Source: an uncultured Collinsella sp. (GTDB lineage Bacteria; Actinomycetota; Coriobacteriia; Coriobacteriales; Coriobacteriaceae). Taken from it: a stretch of DNA of 45,234 nucleotides. The notes beneath the pieces are model-generated. The model saw nothing but the letters and a program-made list of their open reading frames with translations, was not told where the DNA came from and made no database searches. The stretch is taken from the NCBI GenBank assembly GCA_900757705.1, contig CAAEOW010000028.1, positions 1-45,234 on the forward strand, given 5' to 3'. Below are positions 31,559 to 40,680 of this stretch, piece after piece; the first letter of the stretch is position 1; every line of letters starts with the position of its first letter. A program made the translations under genes and the position numbers.

Positions 31559-33724
31559 CTATGCGTGGGCGCATTCCGCAACTTGCGAATCGAGCCATTC
31601 GATATCCTCGGCAAGATGCGCCACGCCCAGGTGGTGTCCACCCGGGCAGACCTCGTGCAGAAGGTTTTCGTCCTTGCCCAGCAGCGCGTAGGCGTCGCGA
31701 ACGATATCGAGCTGCTCGTCTACGTTCGCAAGCCCGCGGGCGCCGTTGAGATGGTCTTTCTCGCAGCTCTGAACCAAGAGCGGCCGTGGCGCGACAAGCG
31801 ATGCAATGTCGCCCATGTCGAGCAGACGCCAGAGTCCAGGCGTGTAATTGCAGCTGCAATTGCCGTTGAGGTGCAGTAGCGAATCATCAACGCCGTACAG
31901 ATAGCCCGAGACAAACGCCTTGCGCACGCGCGGGTCGAGCGCGGACAGGTACAACGTCATGTAACCGCCGCCCGAAAAACCAAAGCAGCCCAGGTCGTCC
32001 ATGGCAATGTCACCGCGTGTCTCCAAGTAATCAATCAAGCGCATGTTGTCCCAGGCGTTGAGGCCCGCGACCGTAAGACCCAGCGGCTCGGCCATACGTG
32101 CTTGATTCAGACACGTACCGCGCAGGTAGCTGTTCTCGTCGTCGCCCTGACCCTTCCAGTCACGACGGTATCCCCAACCACGCGCATCGGGGCAGACGGT
32201 CACGTAACCCATGCGCGCCAAACGCAGACCGTAGTCGTAATTGAACTTACGCACGGCATCGTCGACCGCTGGCACGCCCGCAACGCCGGCTATGCTTGCA
32301 GCACCCGCCCCCTGGTGACCATGCGGGCAGATATAGCAGCGCTTGAGTCCCCGCTCGTCAAGCTTGGGGCGGGACGGCTCCAACAGGTAAAACGGCATCC
32401 ACACATCGTGCTCAACCTGCAACACCGCATGAGTACGCACGATGCTGCCGGCAACCCGCACGCGATTGAGCTCACGAATCTCAATCGGGGCGCGGTCCAT
32501 AAGCGAAAGACCCAAAATATCGTACAGACGAGTCCTGGTCGCAGCCTTCCATGCCTCAAAGTCTATGGGAGTCTTGCCCGTAAATGCGGCCGAGCGCCCC
32601 TCGCGCTTCAGTCGGGCGCGCAGCGCAGGTTCGTCCTCGTAGTACGTCTCGATGTGCACGGTGCGGCCATTGGCAGATAGCCCGGCCGTCTCTACCGCAT
32701 CACCGTCGCCGCCCTCGGGATCCCAACCATCCGTGCCGGCAAGCACTCGGTCACGCGCATAGCGTTCGGAATCCTGACCGGTCAGGCAATGCGCCCACGG
32801 CACCCAAGCGGCAGTATCACCCGCCGGGCCAAACAGGGCACCGCCGGCATACAGGGTGCCGTCATGTGCCGCTGGCTTATTCCAATCCCACCAACCCTCG
32901 AGTGAAATATGGGGGCCCAGCCAGCATTCGAGCAAAACGGTCTGGGCCCACTCGCGCCATGGACGACCCAGATAGACCGATCCGGGGGCAATGCCCTCAT
33001 CGGCTGTAAACGAACAGCCATGAAACACAAATCCGTACGGCTCGCCCTGAGGCGTGGAGGCTGCCGTTACATACCCGTTGACATCCATATCGCGGTTGAG
33101 CGAGCGAATCTCACACCCCTCAAAGTAGGCACGCGCGCCGCCAAAGATAAAGTCGACATCGCCCTCGATCCGGCAACGTCGAAAATACTGCCGCCCCACG
33201 CGGCGCGGGGCGAACTGCTTGGGGCCTATAAAGCCGCCCGGCTTGGCCTCGCGCGGCGGCAGCGGCCCCAAAAAGAGCGTGTCCTGGTGTCCTTTAATGC
33301 AGCAGGCATCGACAACCAGGCGGTCACCATCGGCATACAGGGCAATCGCCTGGCCGACCTCGCGCCCATCACCGGCGTTGTTTTCGATTGTTAGACCCGC
33401 AAGCGTCACGTCGTCGGCATCGACCAGCACCGTGTACGTACGGAAGGTGCCGAGTCTTCCATCCTGGCCGCTACCATCTTCCGAAGGCATCTTGGCACCC
33501 AGGCCTCCCACGATACGCACGCTGTCGGCCGTCTCGCCCTCGAGCGTCACATGCGGACGACGAATTTCAACCTGCTCGCGATACTCGCCCGGCGCCACCA
33601 GCACACGCACCGGCACGGTCGTATCGGACACGCACCGCTCCGCCGCCTCGAGCGCCGCCGAAATGCTGCGATACGCGCCTTCGCGTTCGAGCGATACCTC
33701 AAAGAGCTGCTCTTTACCACTCAT
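31559..33724 (-). CDS. Pectinesterase fused to an alpha/beta-hydrolase esterase
   Basis: This 721-aa protein has two catalytic domains. Residues 1 to about 330 form a pectin methylesterase beta-helix: GHQDTLFLG (Gln147, Asp148), GDVDFIFGGA (Asp191) and YLGRPWREWAQ with the substrate Arg. Residues about 390-721 form an alpha/beta hydrolase: CFGFSGGGYMTLYL holds the Ser nucleophile in GFSGG, and a late His lies in CPGGHHLG. This part resembles acetyl-xylan-esterase-like or DUF-type intracellular esterases. There is no signal peptide, whereas pectinesterases are normally exported. It would remove methyl and perhaps acetyl esters from imported oligogalacturonides. It stands between GH28 and the SGNH esterase in one minus-strand run. 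Confidence 0.9.
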   Translation of the reverse strand: MSGKEQLFEVSLEREGAYRSISAALEAAERCVSDTTVPVRVLVAPGEYREQVEIRRPHVTLEGETADSVRIVGGLGAKMPSEDGSGQDGRLGTFRTYTVLVDADDVTLAGLTIENNAGDGREVGQAIALYADGDRLVVDACCIKGHQDTLFLGPLPPREAKPGGFIGPKQFAPRRVGRQYFRRCRIEGDVDFIFGGARAYFEGCEIRSLNRDMDVNGYVTAASTPQGEPYGFVFHGCSFTADEGIAPGSVYLGRPWREWAQTVLLECWLGPHISLEGWWDWNKPAAHDGTLYAGGALFGPAGDTAAWVPWAHCLTGQDSERYARDRVLAGTDGWDPEGGDGDAVETAGLSANGRTVHIETYYEDEPALRARLKREGRSAAFTGKTPIDFEAWKAATRTRLYDILGLSLMDRAPIEIRELNRVRVAGSIVRTHAVLQVEHDVWMPFYLLEPSRPKLDERGLKRCYICPHGHQGAGAASIAGVAGVPAVDDAVRKFNYDYGLRLARMGYVTVCPDARGWGYRRDWKGQGDDENSYLRGTCLNQARMAEPLGLTVAGLNAWDNMRLIDYLETRGDIAMDDLGCFGFSGGGYMTLYLSALDPRVRKAFVSGYLYGVDDSLLHLNGNCSCNYTPGLWRLLDMGDIASLVAPRPLLVQSCEKDHLNGARGLANVDEQLDIVRDAYALLGKDENLLHEVCPGGHHLGVAHLAEDIEWLDSQVAECAHA

Positions 33725-33855
33725 CTGTCATTACGCTTTCTGTCACAGAACACCCGCCGTGCAATGCCGGCACCTATAGATTGCGTGCGACAGCCAGGCA
33801 GACCCGACCGTCGCACGCCTCAACATGCCGTATTCACTTGTGCAGGAGCACTACC

Positions 33856-35451
33856 CTACGCGCGGATAACCTTGTCGACGTTTTGCAGCTGCAGCTCGTC
33901 GCCATCCTGACCCTCGATGCGCACGTTCTGCAGGTCGAGGACTTTCACGTTCTGCGCGATGATGCCCTGGCGCACCATGGGCTCCACGCCGCAGGCCATG
34001 GCCGGCACAAAGGGCTCGGCATCGGCGGCAAAGGTCACATGGACATCCTGGAACGTCAGGCGCGTCACCTTGCTCTCGGGAAGGCCCGTGATATAGGCCG
34101 CGGCCGCATGGCAGTTGGTGGCCTCGATATCGCAAAACGTCGTGGCGCCAAAGCCGGGCGTACGGTCGTCGACGGGCAGCGCCTCGCGAGACTGCACGTA
34201 GTCGGTCTTGCCGTCCTTGTCGCAGAAGTAGAACGAGTTGACCACGAAGGGCGTGAGCACCTTATCCATGCGAATGTGCTCGAAGGTGATGCCCTCGTTG
34301 ACGGCGTCCTTGCCGCGACCACGACGGGTCTTGACGCGCAGGCCGCGGTCGGTGCGCTCAAAGAGGCACTTGCTCACGGTGAGGTCCTTGATGCCGCCGG
34401 CGGCCTCGGATCCCAGCACCACGGCGCCGTGGCCGTCGTGCATGTAGCAGTGCGAGATCAGCACGTCGTGCGTGGCGGGACGAAGCTCGGGCTCAATGCC
34501 CAATTTGCCGCTCTTGATGGCGATGCAGTCGTCACCCACCGAGAACTGGCAGCCAAGGATGCGGACAAAACCGCAGCTCTCGGGATCGAAGCCGTCGGTG
34601 TTGTGGGAGTTCTTGGGACCCTCGATGGACAGGCACAGGGCATCGACGTGCTCGCACAGAATGGGATGGATATTCCACGCCGGGCTGTTGCGCACGGTAA
34701 AGCCGGCAAGGCTCACGTTTTCGCACTCGGACAGGAAGATCATGCGCGGGCGGGCGATCTCGCGGCCCTCCTCGGGACGGAAGATGTTCTTAAAGTCCTT
34801 ATTCCACCAGTTGTCCTCGGCAAAATCGGTCTGGCCGTCGATCGCGCCGCGACCATAGATGCACACGTCGTGCGCGCTCAGGCCCGTAAAGGTTGAGCAG
34901 TAGGTCGAGAAGCTCTCGCCCTCCCAGCGGCCCAGGGGCAGCATGTCGGTACCGGCATACCCGGCGCCTTCGTCGCCCGTGACCGTGCCCGGAATGTAGG
35001 CAAGCGCCGCGCGGTCGTGACGGGCCAACAGCACCGCACCCTCGGCAAGCTCAATATTGATGTTGCTCTTAAGGAAGAGGGACTTGATGCGGTAGTTGCC
35101 GGCAGGAATGAGTACGCGCCCACCCTTGGGACAGGCCATGATGGCAGCCTGGATGTTGGTAGTGTCGTCGTGCTCGGCATCGCCCTTGGCGCCGCAGTCG
35201 CGAACATTGATGGTAAAGGGCTCGGCCGGCGTGGTGACGCCCACGCTCAGCTCGCGCTCGCCGCAAACAAAGCGAACCAGGTTGCGCTTGCCGGGAATCA
35301 GGCCGTCGACATAGGTCTCGACCGTATTCGTGGTACCGGCGGGCTCGTTGTTGACAAAGACCTCCCACGTATCGGCACAGGTAAAGTAGCCGCCGTCGTC
35401 AAGCTCGATAACGGCCGCGCGGGCGTTTCGCCAGATAACGTTCGTCTCCAT
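33856..35451 (-). CDS. GH28 polygalacturonase (intracellular, probably exo-acting)
   Basis: This 531-aa enzyme hydrolyses the alpha-1,4 bonds of galacturonan. An N-terminal module of about 75 residues (fibronectin-III-like, EVFVNNEPAGTTNTVETYVD) precedes the beta-helix, which starts at INVRDCGAKGD. The catalytic motifs are complete: NTDGFDPES, GDDCIAIKSG, the His in DGHGAVVLGSE and the RVKTRRGRG equivalent of the RIK motif. There is no signal peptide, as in intracellular exo-polygalacturonases that shorten imported oligomers. It starts at ATG 35451 after GAGGGAG. A terminator precedes it, with TACAAT at 35494-35489 as a possible own -10. Confidence 0.93.
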   Translation of the reverse strand: METNVIWRNARAAVIELDDGGYFTCADTWEVFVNNEPAGTTNTVETYVDGLIPGKRNLVRFVCGERELSVGVTTPAEPFTINVRDCGAKGDAEHDDTTNIQAAIMACPKGGRVLIPAGNYRIKSLFLKSNINIELAEGAVLLARHDRAALAYIPGTVTGDEGAGYAGTDMLPLGRWEGESFSTYCSTFTGLSAHDVCIYGRGAIDGQTDFAEDNWWNKDFKNIFRPEEGREIARPRMIFLSECENVSLAGFTVRNSPAWNIHPILCEHVDALCLSIEGPKNSHNTDGFDPESCGFVRILGCQFSVGDDCIAIKSGKLGIEPELRPATHDVLISHCYMHDGHGAVVLGSEAAGGIKDLTVSKCLFERTDRGLRVKTRRGRGKDAVNEGITFEHIRMDKVLTPFVVNSFYFCDKDGKTDYVQSREALPVDDRTPGFGATTFCDIEATNCHAAAAYITGLPESKVTRLTFQDVHVTFAADAEPFVPAMACGVEPMVRQGIIAQNVKVLDLQNVRIEGQDGDELQLQNVDKVIRA

Positions 35452-35500
35452 GGGTTACTCCCTCAAAAAAGCTGCTCTAAAGGCAGATTGTACGCTGTTG

Positions 35501-35543
35501 AAAAAGGGCCGTACCTGCCGGCGGAATTCCGGTGGCACGGCCC
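35501..35543 (-). terminator. Terminator after the symporter gene
   Basis: GGGCCGT/ACGGCCC outer stem with an inner CCGG-rich part, followed on the minus strand by TTTTTC, 25 nt after the symporter stop. It implies partial read-through or a separate promoter for GH28. Confidence 0.8.
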
Positions 35544-35567
35544 TGTGGTTTGGACGATGCGTATGTC

Positions 35568-37127
35568 CTACTCGGCGGGAATTACGCTACCGTCCTGGAA
35601 GCCAACGTTGTTGTGGGCGAAGCAGTCCTCGTACTTAAAGCCGGAGAGCTCCTCGCAAAGCGCCTTGACCTCGGGCTTGACGTCGGCCATCTTGCCACCC
35701 TCCTTGACACGGTGGATCTCGTCGCAAAGGATGTCGCACTGCTCCTTGTCAATCTTGATGCCGCGGGCAAGGACGGCCGCGAGCAGGAAGAAGCCGGCGC
35801 AGCCGATGAGCATGTAGCCGCAGATGTACAGAGGCACGGTGGCGGGCTGGGTCACGGCGTCGCTGTTGCCGGCGGTCTGAATGAAGCCGGAGGCAGCAAG
35901 GACGATAGCCCATACGTTGACGGCAACAGCCTGGGCGATCTGCTGGCAGAGCTGCTGTGCGGAGCTGTAGATGCCCTCGCGACGACGCAGGGTGATGAGC
36001 TCATCGACATCGGGGATGTAATTGAGCAGAACATCGGGCAGATACTGGAAGCCAACGTAGAAGAACTTCCAGATGGCGAAGATGATGGGGTAGGCGATCA
36101 TGGCGATGGCGACCGTGGAGGTGCCGTTGATCTGACCAAAGGCGAAGTAGTTGTAGGCGATGATGCACGCGGCGCAACCGACGTTTGCCAGGTACCAAGA
36201 CTTGTGGAAGCCCTTCTTGGCCATGAGGGCGACCCAGATGGCGGTGCAGACGATAGCGACGACCTTGCCGGGCATCTCCATCACGGACTCGTAGGACTTA
36301 GGAATCTGCAGACAGTAGACGATGAAGAAGGACAGGCACGCAGACCAGCAGGCAGCGGCGAGCTTCGTGGAGACCTGCGCATACAGGACCTTGCGGAAGG
36401 ACTTGTTGCGGAAGGTAGAGATAACGTCGATGAAAAACTTCTTGATACCCTCGCCGACGCTCTCGATCTTCTCCTGAGCGACCTCCTCGGGGGTGTGCTC
36501 CCACGTAGACAGGTACACGCAGAGCAGCGAGATTGCCATGACCGAAGCGTTAATCGTAGCAATAATGAAGTAGCTGAACGGGTTGGTCTCGCCGAAGGTG
36601 CCAAAGCCAAAGCCGACGAGTGCTGCCATCAGGAAGCCGGCGGCGTTACCAAAGAGGTGCTTGTAGCCGGTGAGGTACGTACGCTCCTTGAAGTCATCGG
36701 TCATCTCGATGGTAAGCGGCGACAGGTTGGCGGTGCAGAACGTGTACGCGACGTTGTAGATCAGGTACAACACAAAGTAGTACGGGAAACCAAACGGCGT
36801 AGCCACAAAGATGAGCGGCTCGGCGACCATCATCGGGATAGCCAGCAAGATCCAGAAACGGCGGCGGCCAAAGATGCGGCCGATCTTGGTAGCGTAGAAG
36901 TTATCGGCCACAAAGCCCATGAGCGGGCACAGAATGGCGTTGAGATAGATGGCGAACGAGCTGATCAGCGCAGCCTCGCCTGCGGACAGACCGCACTCCG
37001 TGGACAGGAACAGCACCATGTAGCTGTGCGTAAAGCTCAGGGCACCGGAGTTGAGCATGCCGCCCATACCAAAGCCCAAGCGCGTCCAAAATGTGATCTT
37101 GCGCTTTTTACCGATCTTGTTAGTCAT
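35568..37127 (-). CDS. GPH-family sugar/uronide:cation symporter
   Basis: This 519-aa MFS-related symporter has twelve hydrophobic helices and belongs by sequence to the glycoside-pentoside-hexuronide group: FWTRLGFGMGGMLNSGALSF, NAILCPLMGFVADNF, KIGRIFGRRRFWILLAIP, and the late cytoplasmic loop LITLRRREGIYSSAQQ. It imports the uronate or oligogalacturonide substrate with Na+ or H+. The start at ATG 37127 follows GAGAGGGAG; the frame is open 26 codons further upstream but without support. Three operator copies lie in its 379-bp upstream gap. It is the only sugar importer in the locus, so its substrate range must include what the cytoplasmic pectin enzymes use. Confidence 0.9.
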   Translation of the reverse strand: MTNKIGKKRKITFWTRLGFGMGGMLNSGALSFTHSYMVLFLSTECGLSAGEAALISSFAIYLNAILCPLMGFVADNFYATKIGRIFGRRRFWILLAIPMMVAEPLIFVATPFGFPYYFVLYLIYNVAYTFCTANLSPLTIEMTDDFKERTYLTGYKHLFGNAAGFLMAALVGFGFGTFGETNPFSYFIIATINASVMAISLLCVYLSTWEHTPEEVAQEKIESVGEGIKKFFIDVISTFRNKSFRKVLYAQVSTKLAAACWSACLSFFIVYCLQIPKSYESVMEMPGKVVAIVCTAIWVALMAKKGFHKSWYLANVGCAACIIAYNYFAFGQINGTSTVAIAMIAYPIIFAIWKFFYVGFQYLPDVLLNYIPDVDELITLRRREGIYSSAQQLCQQIAQAVAVNVWAIVLAASGFIQTAGNSDAVTQPATVPLYICGYMLIGCAGFFLLAAVLARGIKIDKEQCDILCDEIHRVKEGGKMADVKPEVKALCEELSGFKYEDCFAHNNVGFQDGSVIPAE

Positions 37128-37213
37128 CGAGCTCCCTCTCTTTTCTCGATTGTCTTGTAACAAGACATTGGAGTCCATACCGATGTCTGTCTGCATATCG
37201 CCCACTCGTAGGG

Positions 37214-37383
37214 TGAACGTTTAGCTAGATTATGCGCGATTGCATATGATAGGTGAACGTTCACTTGTATATTATCCTTGAACGGTCGTTTTTTGCCGTT
37301 AAACGGATATCTGACTTGAAAAAAATCACGATTACATGGGTATTGAGTGGGTTTAAATTTGAGGTCGATTAGGTGAACGTTTA
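37214..37383. promoter_or_regulatory. Operator cluster upstream of the symporter
   Basis: TGAACGTTTA (37214-37223), TGAACGTTCA within ATAGGTGAACGTTCACTTG (37254-37263) and TGAACGTTTA (37374-37383), plus a weaker TGAACGGTCG near 37277. The region is AT-rich compared with its neighbours and holds no gene. Confidence 0.75.
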
Positions 37384-37432
37384 TTGTTTTCGCCGCTCCC
37401 GTACCCTCAGGAAGACACGCCCGAACAGACAG

Positions 37433-37473
37433 AACAAACATGGCCCCGCCGGGAACACTCCCGACGGGGCCAT
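37433..37473 (-). terminator. Terminator after uxaA
   Basis: ATGGCCCCG/CGGGGCCAT outer stem and CGGGA/TCCCG inner stem, followed on the minus strand by GTTTGTT, 33 nt after the uxaA stop. Confidence 0.75.
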
Positions 37474-37506
37474 GGTCAATAGCGCCCTATGCGAACCCAT
37501 TTACCG

Positions 37507-38991
37507 CTACAGGCAGACGCCATCCTTCCAAATGCTGATCTCGTGGCAGCCGCGACGCTCGGCACTCGTAAGCTTGCCGCTCGCCGTTTCTAGCACCAGC
37601 TGGTACAGGTCGTGGGCAGCCTCGTCGAGCGTACGCTCGCCCGTGGCGATCACGCCGGCGTTAAAGTCCATCCAGTTGGCCTTGTGGTCGCACAGACGCT
37701 GGTTGGTGAACACCTTGAGGGTAGGCGCCGGTGCGCCAAACGGCGTGCCGCGGCCGGTCGAGAACAGGATTACGTGGCAGCCGGCAGCCGTCAGGGCCGT
37801 GGTGGATACCATGTCGTTGCCCGGACCGCACAGCATGTTCAGGCCATGCTTGGTAGCCTGACCGGCATACGGCAGTACGTCGACGATGGGGGCAGATCCG
37901 CCCTTTTGCACGCAGCCGCAGCTCTTGTCCTCGAGCGTGGTAATGCCGCCGTCCTTGTTGCCGGGGCTCGGGTTCTCATAGACGACCTCACCATGGCTGA
38001 TAAAGTAGTCCTTAAAGCCGTTGAGCATGTCGGCAGCTGCGTTAAAGACGTCCTGGCTCTCACAGCGATCGAGCAGAATGCTCTCCGCGCCAAACATCTC
38101 GGGCACCTCGGTGAGCACCGACGTGCCGCCACGGGCGACGACCATATCGCTCACGCGACCGATCGTGGGGTTGGCGGTAATGCCCGAAAGACCGTCAGAG
38201 CCACCGCACTTAAGGCCAATGACCAGCTCGGAGGCCGGAATGGGCTCACGCTTGGCCTGCTTGGCCAGGTCAGCAAGCTCGGACAGGATCTTGTGACCCT
38301 CGACCTGCTCGTCGGCTACATCCTGGCAGGCGAGGAATCGAACGCGCTCGCGATCAAAGTCACCGAGCTCGTCGAGTACCTGCTGGTGCGTGCAGTTTTC
38401 GCAACCGAGGGACAGGAACAGCACACCCGCAGCGTTTGCGTGACGCGAGAGCGCCACCAGCAGACGGCGCGTCTGGGCATGGTCGGCACCGGTCTGCGAG
38501 CAGCCAAAGGGATGCGGGAAGTAGTAAACGCCCTCCAGCGAGCCCTCGACCAGATCCTGAGCCTGCTCGCACATGGCACGTGCGACCTCGTTGACGCAGC
38601 CGACCGTGGGGATGATCCACAGCTCGTTGCGCGTGGCGGCGCGGCCATCGGCGCGACGGAAGCCCATAAAGGTCTCGGGCTCAACCGGCTCAACGACCGG
38701 ATGCGTCGGGTTGTAAGCGTACTCGACCTCGCCCGAAAGGTTGGTCTTGACGTTATGCGTATGAAGCCACTGACCGGGCTGGATGTCGCCCGTCACGTGA
38801 CCGATAGGAAGACCGTACTTGACGACGTCCTCCCCCGCCGCAATGGCACGCACGGCCATCTTGTGGCCCTGCGGAATATCCTCCGCGGCAACGACCTCGC
38901 CCACCCCGGGAACCGCGACGGCGGTGCCCTTGGCAAGCGGCGACAGCGCGACGATCACGTTGTCGGCCGGATTGATCTGGATAGTATTCAT
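37507..38991 (-). CDS. uxaA: Altronate dehydratase
   Basis: This 494-aa enzyme dehydrates D-altronate to KDG. The N-terminal SAF domain (1-95: NVIVALSPLAKGTAVAV...QWLHTHNVKTNL) and the C-terminal catalytic domain (GFRRADGRAATRNELWIIPTVGC, LGCENCTHQQ, LKCGGSDGLSGITANP, CGPGNDMVSTTALTAAGCHV) are joined in one chain, as in canonical UxaA. Conserved cysteines fit the metal or Fe-S site. It is third in the uxaC-uxaB-uxaA order, 78 nt behind uxaB with a GC-rich hairpin between. The ribosome-binding site before ATG is weak (AGGA). Confidence 0.95.
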   Translation of the reverse strand: MNTIQINPADNVIVALSPLAKGTAVAVPGVGEVVAAEDIPQGHKMAVRAIAAGEDVVKYGLPIGHVTGDIQPGQWLHTHNVKTNLSGEVEYAYNPTHPVVEPVEPETFMGFRRADGRAATRNELWIIPTVGCVNEVARAMCEQAQDLVEGSLEGVYYFPHPFGCSQTGADHAQTRRLLVALSRHANAAGVLFLSLGCENCTHQQVLDELGDFDRERVRFLACQDVADEQVEGHKILSELADLAKQAKREPIPASELVIGLKCGGSDGLSGITANPTIGRVSDMVVARGGTSVLTEVPEMFGAESILLDRCESQDVFNAAADMLNGFKDYFISHGEVVYENPSPGNKDGGITTLEDKSCGCVQKGGSAPIVDVLPYAGQATKHGLNMLCGPGNDMVSTTALTAAGCHVILFSTGRGTPFGAPAPTLKVFTNQRLCDHKANWMDFNAGVIATGERTLDEAAHDLYQLVLETASGKLTSAERRGCHEISIWKDGVCL

Positions 38992-39033
38992 TACAAAGAG
39001 TCCTAACCCTACAGGTTGAGCAGAAGTCAGCGG

Positions 39034-39059
39034 GCGCCCGCCAGTTGCCCGGCGGGCGC
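39034..39059 (-). other. Intercistronic hairpin uxaB-uxaA
   Basis: GCGCCCGCC pairs perfectly with GGCGGGCGC around an 8-nt loop. There is no U-tract, so it may protect the upstream message or adjust expression. Confidence 0.55.
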
Positions 39060-39069
39060 ACAGAAGGAT

Positions 39070-40584
39070 TTAGGCCTGGGCGTTGGCAAATGCCTGCTTG
39101 GCGCCCTCGGCGCGCACAACGGCAAGCGCGTTGACGACAAACTCCTCAAGGCCGGCGATCTGCGTAAGGTCCTCGCCCCACATCTGCTCGTTGCTGAGCA
39201 CGTCGTGCACCAGCTCGGCATCGTCTGCACCGGCGTGGGCGGCGTAGAAATCGAGCACGAAGGCATCGTCCTGAGCGGTGTACTCGGTGCCGTCGGCGCG
39301 GCGCAGGTGCAGGCCATCGCCCTCGCGAGCAACGAGCTCCTGCGTATAGAAGGCAATGAGCGTAGCGAGGCTCGTCGCCAGGCACTTGGGCAGGTTGCCG
39401 GTCTCGGCAACATAGTCCTTGAGCGTGGGCAGGTCGCGAGCACGCCATTTGGCGGTTGAGTTGAGGCAAATGGAGAGCAGCGCGTGGTCGATAAACGGGT
39501 TGTCGAAGCGGTTCTCGACGGCGGCGGCAAAGGCCTTGCAGTCCTCGACATCAAGATCGGCGGCAAGCGTCGGGATGACCTCGTCGTAGAGCATGGTGTT
39601 CATGAAGCCGCGAACGGTCTCGTCATGCATGCAATCGCGCACGATGTCAAAGCCGGCAACCCAGGAACCCGGAACAAAGGCAGTGTGGGCGCCGTTGAGG
39701 ATGCGGACCTTGCGCTTCTTGTACGGGGTGACATCGGGGGTCACAAAGACGCCCGGCAGGCCGGCCTTCACGAAGGGCAGACGCTCCTTGAGCGACTCAT
39801 CGCCCTGGATACCCCACATCTGGAAGGGCTCGCGCACGGCCAGGAAGGGATCCTCGTAGCCCAGGCGCTCGGCCACGGCAGTGGCCTCCTTGGGGTCGCG
39901 GATACGGCCGGGGACGATAGTGTCGACGAGCGTGGTGCAGACGGTGCAGTCGTTGGCCATCCACTGCGCAAACTCGTCCTCCCAGCCCCAGTCGCTCACG
40001 TACTGGTTCATGATGCGCAGCAGCTCCTCGCCGTTGTGATCGATGAGCTCACAGGCGAGCACGATGACGCCCGGCTTGCCGGCGGCCCAGCGGGTGTGGA
40101 GCACCTGGGCAAGCTTGGCGGGGAAGCTCGCGGGCGGCATGTCGTCGGCCTTGCAGGACGGATCGTAGGCGATACCGGCCTCGGTGGTGTTGGAGACGAT
40201 AATCTCCAAATCGTCGGAGACGGCGACCTCCATCATGGCGCGGTAGTCGTCCTCGCGATACGGATTGAGGCAGCGGCTGCAGGCGTTGATCACACGGGAC
40301 TCGTCGACCGTGTTGCCGCTCTCCTTGCCGCGCACCAGCACGGTGTACAGGTCATCCTGAGCGTTAATGCCGTCGGCAAAGCCAAAGGCACCGCTGATGG
40401 GCTGGACCATGACAACCTTGCCGTTCCAGCCGGTTGCCTCGTTGCCCATGTCAAAGAAGCGGTCGACAAAGGCGCGCAGGAAATTGCCCTCGCCAAACTG
40501 CAGAACCTTCTCGGGCGCGTCCTTGGGCAGCAGGTAGCCCTTGTAGCCGATCTTCTCGAGCGTCTCGTAGCTGATGTTCTCCAT
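39070..40584 (-). CDS. uxaB: Tagaturonate reductase (altronate oxidoreductase)
   Basis: This 504-aa enzyme of the mannitol-dehydrogenase family reduces D-tagaturonate to D-altronate with NADH. The N-terminal part VLQFGEGNFLRAFVDRFFD carries the Rossmann entry and TTEAGIAYDPS follows. The catalytic region RILNGAHTAFVPG contains the lysine-less NGAHT element of UxaB proteins, and ADLDVEDCKAFAAAVENRFDNPFIDH is typical. The start follows AAGGAGAG. It lies 96 nt after uxaC, with a GC-rich hairpin followed by TTTT (40621-40655) between them that may act as partial terminator. Confidence 0.95.
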   Translation of the reverse strand: MENISYETLEKIGYKGYLLPKDAPEKVLQFGEGNFLRAFVDRFFDMGNEATGWNGKVVMVQPISGAFGFADGINAQDDLYTVLVRGKESGNTVDESRVINACSRCLNPYREDDYRAMMEVAVSDDLEIIVSNTTEAGIAYDPSCKADDMPPASFPAKLAQVLHTRWAAGKPGVIVLACELIDHNGEELLRIMNQYVSDWGWEDEFAQWMANDCTVCTTLVDTIVPGRIRDPKEATAVAERLGYEDPFLAVREPFQMWGIQGDESLKERLPFVKAGLPGVFVTPDVTPYKKRKVRILNGAHTAFVPGSWVAGFDIVRDCMHDETVRGFMNTMLYDEVIPTLAADLDVEDCKAFAAAVENRFDNPFIDHALLSICLNSTAKWRARDLPTLKDYVAETGNLPKCLATSLATLIAFYTQELVAREGDGLHLRRADGTEYTAQDDAFVLDFYAAHAGADDAELVHDVLSNEQMWGEDLTQIAGLEEFVVNALAVVRAEGAKQAFANAQA

Positions 40585-40620
40585 CGATGTCTCTCCTTAG
40601 ATTGCTGTTAGCGTGCAGGC

Positions 40621-40655
40621 AAAACGGGGGCGCCGCGTGTGGCAACGGCGCTCCC
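40621..40655 (-). terminator. Possible partial terminator between uxaC and uxaB
   Basis: On the minus strand GGGAGCGCCG pairs with CGGCGCCCCC (one mismatch) and is followed by GTTTTG. Operon attenuation between the two genes is possible. Confidence 0.45.
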
Positions 40656-40680
40656 GAGTTCGGTGTGATTCGATGCGGGT

